A stretch of DNA of 6,888 nucleotides. Origin: Bifidobacterium breve (GTDB taxonomy: Bacteria > Actinomycetota > Acidimicrobiia > Acidimicrobiales > Ilumatobacteraceae). A program made the position numbers and the translations under genes. Location of the stretch: assembly GCA_945889575.1 (NCBI GenBank), contig CAMDBY010000092.1:1-6888 (forward strand). Direction: 5' to 3'. Position 1 is the first letter of the stretch. The number at the start of each line of letters is the position of its first letter. The notes beneath the pieces are model-generated. The model had not been told where the DNA came from. It worked only from the letters and a program-made list of their open reading frames with translations, and ran no database searches. Shown piece by piece: positions 1-5,737 of this stretch.

Positions 1-300
1 CACCCGACCTTTCTCTATGAGTCGGTGGGGTGCATCGTGCTGGCGTGGCTCCTTATTCGTCTTGAGGGTCGCATCGCCCCGGCCCGTGGCCGATTGTTTG
101 CTTGGTATGTGGCCGGATACACCGTTCTGCGGTTTGGAACAGAGAGCCTCCGCGTCGACACAGCCCACCATTTCGGCGGCATGCGATTGAACCAGTGGGT
201 GGCCCTTGGGGTCTTCGCGGCAGCGGTGCTGTTTTTGGCTGTTGATCGTCTGCGTTCTCGAGAGACTCCTGAAGCGTCTACGGTCATAGACCATGAGTGA
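1..300 (+). CDS. lgt: Prolipoprotein diacylglyceryl transferase, C-terminal part (5' end outside window)
   Basis: Lgt is an integral membrane enzyme that moves a diacylglyceryl group from phosphatidylglycerol to the lipobox cysteine of prolipoproteins, the first step of lipoprotein maturation. The window opens in frame inside the gene. The first eight residues, HPTFLYES, match the conserved HPTFLYE segment of Lgt. They are followed by a hydrophobic helix (VGCIVLAWLL), a RGRLFAWYVAGYTVLRFGTESLRVD block with the conserved arginines, and a last helix beginning at LNQWVALGVF, which is the usual Lgt order. About 99 C-terminal residues are visible, roughly a third of a typical Lgt. The GTG at 25 lies inside the conserved motif and is not the start. 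The final TGA overlaps the next gene (ATGAGTGA, 293-300), so the two are probably co-translated. The visible coding sequence is richer in G+C (148 of 240 bases at 1-240) than the genes after it. The family assignment is secure from the motif and helix order. Confidence 0.93.
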   Translation, partial: HPTFLYESVGCIVLAWLLIRLEGRIAPARGRLFAWYVAGYTVLRFGTESLRVDTAHHFGGMRLNQWVALGVFAAAVLFLAVDRLRSRETPEASTVIDHE

Positions 301-1096
301 ATGTCTATATGAAGTCCTAGAGCCCGGAATCGGTCTCATCACGTTTAACCGTCCTGATCGCTTGAATGCGTGGACGGGTCGCATGGGTAATGAATATTTC
401 GCAGCCCTCGATGCTGCAAATGCAGATCCGAAAGTACGGGTCATTGTTGTTACTGGTGCAGGCAAGGGTTATTGCGCCGGCGCAGACATGGGAACACTGC
501 AAGCCATTCCATCAGGTGACACTGCGAAGAACGATGACGGCCCAAGCATTGTTGAAGGTCGCATGCAAGACGAGATCACTCGTCTACCAAAGCCGGTCAT
601 CGCTGCAGTCAACGGTGCGGCCGCTGGTCTTGGCATGGTGCAAGCACTGATGTGCGATATGCGTTTCTGTGCTGACACTGCAAAGTTCACTGTTGCGTTT
701 TCAAAGCGCGGACTGATTGGTGAGTACGGCATCTCATGGGTGTTGCCACGCTTGGTTGGTCAGGCAACAGCACTTGACCTCATGATGTCAAGCCGCATTG
801 TCATGGCGCAAGAAGCTCTCGAAATGGGAATGGTGAACAAAGTTGTTCCTGCAGACCAGCTCATGAAAGTTGTTCTTGAATACGCATCAGATCTTGCGAT
901 GAACGTGTCGCCGTCGTCGATGGCGGTCATGAAGCGCCAGGTCTATTCCGACTACGGCAAAGACGTGGCAACCGCAAGTAAGGACGCTCTTGTTTTGATG
1001 CAGAAGTCGTTCACGCGGTCGGACTTTAAAGAGGGCGTTCAGAGCTTTCTTCAGAAGCGCCAGGCTGAATTTCCGCCTGTTCACCCGAACGCCTAA
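293..1096 (+). CDS. Enoyl-CoA hydratase/isomerase (crotonase) family protein
   Basis: This is a 267-residue crotonase-fold protein, the normal length for the family, acting on an unknown acyl-CoA in the cytoplasm. The N-terminal strand (GLITFNRPDRLNAW, about residues 14-27), the CAGADM oxyanion-hole segment (61-66) and GAAAGLG (108-114) are all present. Aligned by eye with rat mitochondrial enoyl-CoA hydratase, both catalytic glutamates are replaced: the Glu144 position is Val116 and the Glu164 position is Phe136. An acidic residue, Glu144 (RGLIGEYGISW), sits where the PaaG-type and 4-chlorobenzoyl-CoA dehalogenase-type members carry their catalytic aspartate (PDAGG-like motif). That favours an isomerase-like or other non-hydratase activity, but the substrate cannot be read from sequence. 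The ATG overlaps the lgt stop by 8 bases and has no clear Shine-Dalgarno, so coupling to lgt is likely. The start is supported because conserved sequence begins within about 12 residues. Confidence 0.9.
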   Translation: MSECLYEVLEPGIGLITFNRPDRLNAWTGRMGNEYFAALDAANADPKVRVIVVTGAGKGYCAGADMGTLQAIPSGDTAKNDDGPSIVEGRMQDEITRLPKPVIAAVNGAAAGLGMVQALMCDMRFCADTAKFTVAFSKRGLIGEYGISWVLPRLVGQATALDLMMSSRIVMAQEALEMGMVNKVVPADQLMKVVLEYASDLAMNVSPSSMAVMKRQVYSDYGKDVATASKDALVLMQKSFTRSDFKEGVQSFLQKRQAEFPPVHPNA

Positions 1097-1131
1097 GTTT
1101 CGTTTTCGCCTTTCCGTATCAGAGGCTCGTA

Positions 1132-1143
1132 GGCTGAGAAGCC
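1132..1143 (+). promoter_or_regulatory. Short hairpin with GNRA-type loop abutting the gatC start
   Basis: GGCT-GAGA-AGCC forms a perfect 4-bp stem closed by a GAGA (GNRA-class) tetraloop, and it ends exactly one base before the GTG at 1144. There is no well-spaced Shine-Dalgarno in front of gatC: the only purine run (GAGAAG, 1136-1141) lies inside the hairpin and just 2 bases from the start. A TANNNT hexamer, TAGGCT at 1130-1135, overlaps the left arm and ends 8 bases before the GTG. The short stem may be chance. A role in gatC initiation or a leaderless start is only an inference. Confidence 0.25.
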
Positions 1144-1455
1144 GTGAGCCCATCTGGTACCCCCATATCCGCAGCTGATGTAGCCAAAGTCGCTCGTCTG
1201 GCACGCCTCGACATTGACGAGGCCAGTGTCGTGCACTTCACCGAGCAACTCGCAAAAGTCATGGGTCATTTCAGTGACATCGATGCGCTTGATTTGTCTG
1301 GCGTTGGTCCAATGACTCAACCGTTCCCACTTGTCAATGTGTTGCGTGAAGATGTCGAGCAGCCCTGTCTCGACACTGACGAAGTATTAGATGCAGCGCC
1401 ATCTTCTGACCAACGACGTTTTCGTGTTCCACCAATCATCGGATTGGACGATTAG
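1144..1455 (+). CDS. gatC: Asp-tRNA(Asn)/Glu-tRNA(Gln) amidotransferase subunit C
   Basis: GatC is the small, extended subunit that wraps around GatA and GatB and stabilises the GatCAB complex in the cytoplasm. This copy has 103 residues, close to the usual 95-100. It shows the GatC pattern: ISAADVAKVARLARLDIDE near the N-terminus (residues 8-26), a helix ending in AKVMGHFSDIDALD (37-50), the segment GVGPMTQPFPLVNVLRED (53-70), and the C-terminal FRVPPII motif (93-99). The GTG start is chosen because the conserved ISAADV block begins at residue 8 and no better start lies upstream. The previous gene ends 47 bases earlier, and the spacer has no obvious terminator. gatA follows after only 2 bases, and gatC, gatA and gatB in this order form a complete amidotransferase operon. 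I see nothing missing in the protein. Confidence 0.95.
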   Translation: MSPSGTPISAADVAKVARLARLDIDEASVVHFTEQLAKVMGHFSDIDALDLSGVGPMTQPFPLVNVLREDVEQPCLDTDEVLDAAPSSDQRRFRVPPIIGLDD

Positions 1456-1457
1456 TC

Positions 1458-2897
1458 ATGGCCACTATTCCAACAACTGCATCGGGCATTGCTGCAGCAA
1501 TCGCATCAAAACAAATCACTGCACGTGAAGTCATCGACTCGTATCTTGCACAAATCACTGCACGTGAGTCAGATATTCATGCTTTCAATCTTGTAACTGC
1601 TGATGCAGCGCGTGCGCATGCAGATGCAATTGATGCTGATATCGCAGCGGGTCGACCAATTGGCCCACTTGCCGGTGTACCTATTGCCATAAAGGACAAC
1701 TTGTGCACCCATGGCGTTGAGACAACATGCTCATCAAAGATTCTTGAAGGCTGGAAGCCTCCGTACGATGCCACTGTCGTGTCTCGCTTGCGCGATGCCG
1801 GTGCCATCATGGTCGGCAAAACAAACCTTGACGAATTCGCTATGGGTTCCAGTACCGAGAACTCGGCGTTCGGTCCTACCCGTAACCCACTAGATACGTC
1901 ACGTGTTCCTGGTGGTTCAAGTGGTGGCAGCGCAGCTGCAGTTGCTGCTGGTTTTGCTCCTGTCAGTCTTGGCAGTGACACTGGTGGAAGTATTCGCCAA
2001 CCCGCAGCATTGTGCGGTGTTGTCGGCGTGAAGCCGACATACGGATTAGTCAGTCGTTATGGCTTGTGCGCATATGCAAGTTCTCTTGATCAGGTTGGCC
2101 CATTCGCAACAACAGTTGCTGATGCTGCATTGATAACCGAGGCAATTGCTGGTCATGATGCAATGGATTCAACATCTATTCCGCAGCCAGCGCCCGCACT
2201 TGTTGCATCTGTGTCACAAGGTGTTGCAGGCATGCGCATTGGTCGCGTTACAGATCTTCCTGCTGGTGCAGAACCTGAAGTCATTGCACGACTCAATGAA
2301 GCATTCGCAGCTCTTGAAGCTGCCGGCGCCACCATTGTTGACGTTACATTGCCAAGTTTGTCGTACGCACTCACGGCCTATTACCTCATCGCGCCTGCAG
2401 AGGCCAGCAGCAACTTGGCTCGCTACGATGGCGTGCGGTACGGACTACGCGTCAACGCGGTTGATACCAATTCAATGTACGGCGCTACTCGTGCTGCCGG
2501 TTTTGGTGATGAAGTAAAGCGACGCATCATGCTTGGCACGTATGCATTGTCTGCTGGTTATTACGATGCGTATTACGGCAAGGCTCTGAAAGTGCGTCGT
2601 CTGATTGCAGAAGATTTTGAACGTGCGTATGCACAAGTAGATGTAATTCTCACGCCCACTTCTCCCGTAGTTGCGTTCCCATTCGGTGACAAAGTTGATG
2701 ACCCAATGGCTATGTACTTGTGCGACATCTACACAATCCCTACCAACCTTGCCGGGCACCCCGCCATGAGTGTGCCGTTTGGTACTGGTGCACATGGCAT
2801 GCCAGTTGGAATTCAAGTTCTTGCACCCGCGCTTGGTGAAGCACCAATGTTCCGCGTTGGTGGCGCCCTTGAAAATGCTGCAGGAGGAGTGAAATGA
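1458..2897 (+). CDS. gatA: Asp-tRNA(Asn)/Glu-tRNA(Gln) amidotransferase subunit A
   Basis: GatA is the glutaminase subunit. It releases ammonia from glutamine and passes it to GatB, which amidates mischarged Glu-tRNA(Gln) or Asp-tRNA(Asn). The 479 residues match the usual family length. The amidase-signature Ser-cisSer-Lys triad is intact: Lys79 (VPIAIKDN), cis-Ser154 (PGGSSGGS) and nucleophile Ser178 (SDTGGSIRQP), the same numbers as in the Staphylococcus aureus enzyme. Other family blocks are MVGKTNLDEFAMGSS (118-132), GVVGVKPTYGLVSRYG (187-202) and ILTPTSP (397-403). The ATG follows the gatC stop by 2 bases with only a weak GGA (1446-1448) ahead of it, which suggests coupling to gatC. The end overlaps gatB by ATGA. 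An 18-bp direct repeat near the 5' end encodes QITARE twice, 13 residues apart. The enzyme appears active; whether it serves Gln, Asn or both cannot be told from this window. Confidence 0.97.
   Translation: MATIPTTASGIAAAIASKQITAREVIDSYLAQITARESDIHAFNLVTADAARAHADAIDADIAAGRPIGPLAGVPIAIKDNLCTHGVETTCSSKILEGWKPPYDATVVSRLRDAGAIMVGKTNLDEFAMGSSTENSAFGPTRNPLDTSRVPGGSSGGSAAAVAAGFAPVSLGSDTGGSIRQPAALCGVVGVKPTYGLVSRYGLCAYASSLDQVGPFATTVADAALITEAIAGHDAMDSTSIPQPAPALVASVSQGVAGMRIGRVTDLPAGAEPEVIARLNEAFAALEAAGATIVDVTLPSLSYALTAYYLIAPAEASSNLARYDGVRYGLRVNAVDTNSMYGATRAAGFGDEVKRRIMLGTYALSAGYYDAYYGKALKVRRLIAEDFERAYAQVDVILTPTSPVVAFPFGDKVDDPMAMYLCDIYTIPTNLAGHPAMSVPFGTGAHGMPVGIQVLAPALGEAPMFRVGGALENAAGGVK
1511..1567 (+). 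repeat. Exact 18-bp direct repeat inside gatA
   Basis: ACAAATCACTGCACGTGA occurs at 1511-1528 and again at 1550-1567, with a period of 39 bases (13 codons, in frame). Both copies encode QITARE, at GatA residues 19-24 and 32-37. Beyond the 18 bases the two 39-base units do not resemble each other. It could be a partial in-frame duplication, gene-conversion-like homogenisation, or chance. Reading frame and GatA length are unaffected. Confidence 0.8.
2882..2887 (+). promoter_or_regulatory. Strong Shine-Dalgarno for gatB inside the end of gatA
   Basis: AGGAGG lies 6 bases before the gatB ATG at 2894, within the last codons of gatA. It is the best ribosome-binding site in the window, and it fixes the gatB start at the first ATG in preference to Met16 (position 2939). 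Together with the ATGA overlap it indicates coupled but independently boosted translation of gatB. Confidence 0.85.
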
Positions 2898-4363
2898 CAC
2901 AAGATCCACTCAGTTCCATCATCGCAACAGACGAGCAAATGCTTGAGGGTGGTTGGGAACTCATCGTTGGCCTTGAAGTCCACGTTGAACTTGCAACTAA
3001 AACAAAGTTGTTTAGTGGTTCACCAAACCGTTTCGGCGACGAACCAAATACCAATATCGACCCTGTCACGCTTGGCTTGCCTGGTGCATTACCTGTGCTG
3101 AACAAACAAGCAGTCGAACTTGCTATGCGTATTGGCATTGCATTGAATTGCCGTATTCAGCCCTGCATTTTTCACCGTAAGAATTATTTCTATCCAGACA
3201 TGCCAAAGGCGTACCAAATCAGTCAATACGACATTCCGTTGAATATCGATGGGTTTCTTGTGTTGCCAAGCGGAACACGCGTTGGTGTGGAACGCGCTCA
3301 CCTTGAAGAAGACACCGGTAAGAGCACTCACATTGGTGGTGCCACCGGGCGAATTCATGGCAGTGATTATTCACTGATTGATTTCAACCGCGCCGGTGTG
3401 CCATTAGTTGAAATCGTCTCGCGTCCTGACATTCGCACCAGCGAACATGCCAAAGAATATGTAGCGGAGTTGCGTGCAATTCTTGAAGTCATTGGCGCAT
3501 CAGACGCCAAGATGGAAGAGGGCTCAATGCGAGTCGATGCAAACGTGTCAGTCCATAAGCCTGGCACCTTGTTTGGAACTCGCTGTGAAATCAAAAACGT
3601 GAACTCCATTCGTGCTCTTGGGCGCGCAATTGATTATGAAGCTCGTCGCCAAATTGACGTTCTTGATTCGGGTGGCACTATTCGCCAAGAAACTCGACAC
3701 TGGGATGACGCAGAAGGCCGCACACATACATTGCGTGTGAAAGAAGATGCAGACGATTACAGATACTTCCCGGAACCAGACCTCGTGCCACTGGCGCCGT
3801 CTGCTGAATGGGTACAAGCTGTCCGTGACAATTTGCCGATGCTTCCTGCTGCACGTCGTACAGCCTTGTCTGCGCTAACTGGGTATGACACTCAGTCAGA
3901 AGCGGTCATTGTTGTTGTTGAACGTGGCCAACATGATTACGTGCAGGCTGTTGTTGATGCCGGTGGTGACGCAGTGCGAGCACTGATTTATGTGCAACAA
4001 GGTTTTGCAGATGCTGGCCCAGTTCCTGCTGTGCCTGCTGCTGACCTTGCCACACTCACCGTGCTCGAGCGGGATGCAAAACTGTCTGCAACGCAAGCCA
4101 AAACAGTTCTCGCTGAATTGGTGGAACATGGCGGCGGCGACGCTGCAGCAATTGCTGCTGCAAAGGGCTTCGAAGCCATGGATACCTCGGCAGTCGAAGC
4201 CATGGTTGATGAGGCCATTGCTGCTGATCCTGGAGCATGGGCCAAGTACATGGCAGGCGATGAAAAAGCATCAGGTGCCATCGTTGGTCGCGTGATGAAA
4301 GCCTCACAAGGCAAGGCAGACGGCAAAATCGTCACTGCCATCATGCAGTCTCGTCGCGGCTAA
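2894..4363 (+). CDS. gatB: Asp-tRNA(Asn)/Glu-tRNA(Gln) amidotransferase subunit B
   Basis: GatB binds the mischarged tRNA, activates its side-chain carboxylate with ATP and transfers ammonia supplied by GatA. The 489-residue product is full length. The catalytic cradle begins at IVGLEVHVEL (24-33; Glu28 and His30 are in the metal-site block) and continues through HRKNYFYPDMPKAYQISQYD (94-113), HLEEDTGKSTH (136-146), PLVEIVSRPDI (170-180), KMEEGSMRVDANVS (206-219), EIKNVNS (232-238) and DDYRYFPEPDLVP (287-299). A helical region and an Ala-rich YqeY-like tRNA-binding tail occupy about 335-489, ending in the conserved-type GAIVGRVMKASQGKAD. About 20 residues precede the conserved core, as is common in actinobacterial GatB, and the well-placed AGGAGG supports that longer start. 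The overlap with gatA and the intact motifs suggest a functional GatCAB complex. The stop is TAA at 4361-4363. Confidence 0.97.
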   Translation: MTQDPLSSIIATDEQMLEGGWELIVGLEVHVELATKTKLFSGSPNRFGDEPNTNIDPVTLGLPGALPVLNKQAVELAMRIGIALNCRIQPCIFHRKNYFYPDMPKAYQISQYDIPLNIDGFLVLPSGTRVGVERAHLEEDTGKSTHIGGATGRIHGSDYSLIDFNRAGVPLVEIVSRPDIRTSEHAKEYVAELRAILEVIGASDAKMEEGSMRVDANVSVHKPGTLFGTRCEIKNVNSIRALGRAIDYEARRQIDVLDSGGTIRQETRHWDDAEGRTHTLRVKEDADDYRYFPEPDLVPLAPSAEWVQAVRDNLPMLPAARRTALSALTGYDTQSEAVIVVVERGQHDYVQAVVDAGGDAVRALIYVQQGFADAGPVPAVPAADLATLTVLERDAKLSATQAKTVLAELVEHGGGDAAAIAAAKGFEAMDTSAVEAMVDEAIAADPGAWAKYMAGDEKASGAIVGRVMKASQGKADGKIVTAIMQSRRG

Positions 4364-4397
4364 CGAATTCGCAGGTCTGCGGGCGTATTCTTCGCCC
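4364..4397. repeat. Spacer tiled by three short inverted repeats
   Basis: The whole 34-base gap between gatB and the acyl-CoA dehydrogenase gene consists of three consecutive palindromic elements: CGAATTCG (4364-4371), GCAG-GT-CTGC (4371-4380, sharing one base), and GGGCG-N7-CGCCC (4381-4397), which ends at the base before the ATG. The third has the putative -10 hexamer in its loop. There is no U-tract, so a classic intrinsic terminator is not supported. An operator or a weak 5' structure is possible but inferred. Confidence 0.55.
4386..4391 (+). promoter_or_regulatory. Putative -10 hexamer of a leaderless promoter for the acyl-CoA dehydrogenase gene
   Basis: TATTCT matches the actinobacterial TANNNT -10 pattern and occupies exactly -12 to -7 if transcription starts at the A of the ATG (4398). 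There is no Shine-Dalgarno at normal spacing before that ATG; the nearest AGG ends 22 bases upstream of it. Absence of an SD plus this spacing is the usual signature of a leaderless mRNA. No convincing -35 is seen. Confidence 0.45.
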
Positions 4398-5654
4398 ATG
4401 GACTTTGCTATACCCGACGACATTCAAGACACTCTCGACGCACTTGATGCGTTCATTGAAAAAGAAATCAAACCGTTGCAAGCGCAAGATGACAATGAGC
4501 GATTTTTTGATCATCGACGTGAGTGGGCGCGCACCGATTTCGAAAATGATGGCGTTCCCCGCGCTGATTGGGAAGCGTTGTTGCGTGAAATGCGCAGGCG
4601 CGCTGATGCTGCTGGTTGGCTTCGTCTTGCGTTGCCCGTTGAATTTGGTGGGCAAGGTGCCAGCAATATCAAGATGGCAATTATTCGCGAACATTTCGCT
4701 GCAAAAGGACTAGGCCTTCACAACGACTTGCAAAATGAGTCAAGCATCGTGGGCAACTTTCCCACAGTGTTGATGATGCGTGATTTCGGAACTGAAGAGC
4801 AAAAGAAAGAATGGATGCCTGGCTTCTTAGACGGCACTAGGCGGCTTGCATTTGGCCTCACCGAACCAAACCATGGCAGTGATGCTACGTACATGGAGAC
4901 AACGGCGTATCGCGATGGCGATGAATGGGTTATCAACGGAATGAAGCGGTGGAACAGTGGTCTTCACCATGCAACGCACGACATCATTTTTGCTCGTACA
5001 AGTGGAAAGCATGGAGAACCCAAAGGAATCAGCGCATTCTTGGTGCCAACCGATGCGCCGGGTTTCAAAGTGGAATTCTTCTGGTGGACATTCAACATGC
5101 CAACAGATCACGCCGAAGTCAGCATGGCCGATGTTCGCGTCGGTCCAGAAGCATTGTTTGGTCCTCCAGAAATGGGTCTTGAACTCGCACAACACTTCGT
5201 GCATGAAAACAGAATTCGCCAAGCTGCATCATCGTTAGGTGCTGCGCAATATTGCATCAATGAAGCAGTGCGTTATTCAAACGAACGCATCACGTGGGGA
5301 AAAAAACTTAGTGTGAACCAAGGCATCCAATTTCCTCTTGTTGAATTGCATACTGAAGCTGCCATGTTGCGCCAACTCATTCGGTACACCGCCACCATGC
5401 TCGATCAAAAACATCACATGGAAGTCACGCACCTCGTCGCCATGTGTAATTACCGGGCGAATCGATTGGCCTGCGATGCTGCTGACCGAGCCATGCAAAC
5501 CTGCGGGGGAGTCGGCTACAGCCGCCATATGCCGTTCGAGCACATTTACCGCCACCACCGTCGATACCGCATCACAGAAGGGTCGGAAGAGATCCAGATG
5601 CGCAAAGTGGCTAGCAACCTATTTGGATTCACGTCTTCACAAGAGCGTAAGTAG
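4398..5654 (+). CDS. Acyl-CoA dehydrogenase family flavoprotein
   Basis: This is a cytoplasmic FAD enzyme that would introduce a trans-2 double bond into an acyl-CoA and pass electrons to electron-transfer flavoprotein, as in beta-oxidation or branched-chain acyl-CoA breakdown. At 418 residues it is typical to slightly long for the family. The N-terminal helical domain spans about 1-150. The FAD/substrate-binding block AFGLTEPNHGSDA (151-163) leads into the beta domain with WVINGMKRWNSG (177-188), and a C-terminal helical domain follows, with MQTCGGVGY (366-374). Glu394 in RITEGSEEIQMRK aligns with the catalytic base of medium-chain acyl-CoA dehydrogenase (Glu376). The RITEGSEEIQMRKVA ending and the MPTDHAEVSMADVRV segment resemble ACAD10/11-type enzymes, but I infer no substrate chain length. 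The start is the first ATG, with no SD and a leaderless-type hexamer upstream. It is separated from gatB by 34 bases and may be its own transcription unit. Confidence 0.93.
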   Translation: MDFAIPDDIQDTLDALDAFIEKEIKPLQAQDDNERFFDHRREWARTDFENDGVPRADWEALLREMRRRADAAGWLRLALPVEFGGQGASNIKMAIIREHFAAKGLGLHNDLQNESSIVGNFPTVLMMRDFGTEEQKKEWMPGFLDGTRRLAFGLTEPNHGSDATYMETTAYRDGDEWVINGMKRWNSGLHHATHDIIFARTSGKHGEPKGISAFLVPTDAPGFKVEFFWWTFNMPTDHAEVSMADVRVGPEALFGPPEMGLELAQHFVHENRIRQAASSLGAAQYCINEAVRYSNERITWGKKLSVNQGIQFPLVELHTEAAMLRQLIRYTATMLDQKHHMEVTHLVAMCNYRANRLACDAADRAMQTCGGVGYSRHMPFEHIYRHHRRYRITEGSEEIQMRKVASNLFGFTSSQERK

Positions 5655-5691
5655 GCTGAAAAGAAATCCTTACCCGGGCGTGTTATCCGTG

Positions 5692-5730
5692 ATAGGTACC
5701 CCTAACATTAGGTGTACCTAACTACTTAGG
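5692..5730 (+). promoter_or_regulatory. Candidate DtxR/IdeR-type iron operator with alternating TTAGG/CCTAA half-sites
   Basis: Five half-sites alternate in orientation: ATAGG (5692-5696), CCTAA (5701-5705), TTAGG (5708-5712), CCTAA (5717-5721) and TTAGG (5726-5730). The first and second pairs, TAGGT-N4-CCTAA (5693-5705, reckoned on TAGGT then CCCCTAA) and TTAGGT-GT-ACCTAA (5708-5721), each place opposed half-sites 9 bases apart centre to centre. This is the same 9-base offset seen within the IdeR/DtxR box TWAGGTTAGSCTAACCTWA. A -10-like TAACAT (5703-5708) lies inside the cluster with no clear -35, and the last half-site overlaps the Shine-Dalgarno. Because the gene downstream is an iron permease, repression by an Fe-loaded DtxR-family regulator is the natural reading. 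It is an inference from motif and context; MntR or another family member could bind instead. Confidence 0.6.
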
Positions 5731-5732
5731 AG
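5728..5732 (+). promoter_or_regulatory. Shine-Dalgarno for the iron permease gene
   Basis: AGGAG followed by five T residues precedes the ATG at 5738. It supports that start and shows that this gene, unlike its two neighbours, uses a leadered mRNA. It shares bases with the last TTAGG half-site, so a bound repressor would cover the initiation region on the DNA. Confidence 0.75.
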
Positions 5733-5737
5733 TTTTT

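Noticed and set aside
279..284. TACGGT as a leaderless promoter for the crotonase gene
   Set aside because: It ends 8 bases before the ATG and lies inside lgt; the gene overlaps lgt by 8 bases, so translational coupling explains expression better. The same hexamer before ilvD has the exact spacing and a real gap.
25..300. A separate 91-residue gene starting at GTG 25
   Set aside because: The codons before position 25 encode HPTFLYES, the conserved Lgt motif, in the same frame, so this is the interior of lgt and not a start.
1577..1981. 134-codon open frame on the minus strand under gatA
   Set aside because: It lies entirely opposite a gene with complete family motifs, has no recognisable domain and is explained by the codon bias of gatA.
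2472..2909. 145-codon open frame on the minus strand across the gatA/gatB junction
   Set aside because: It runs antisense to two strongly conserved genes, has no recognisable motif, and its Cys/His/Trp-rich composition is typical of a shadow frame.
3906..3920. GTT-rich triplet run in gatB as a microsatellite
   Set aside because: Only a few consecutive GTT codons (VVV) are present, within normal coding sequence; too short to call a repeat.
4827..5222. 131-codon minus-strand frame under the acyl-CoA dehydrogenase gene
   Set aside because: It is antisense to conserved FAD-binding coding sequence and shows no domain or plausible start signal.
5673..5678. CCCGGG palindrome as part of a terminator after the acyl-CoA dehydrogenase gene
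   Set aside because: The stem is only 3 bp per arm without a loop, and no T-run follows, so an intrinsic terminator is not supported.
5338..5721. 127-codon plus-strand frame extending into the acyl-CoA dehydrogenase/permease spacer
   Set aside because: It is out of frame with the dehydrogenase over its conserved C-terminal domain, and its last part runs through the operator region; the composition is not protein-like.
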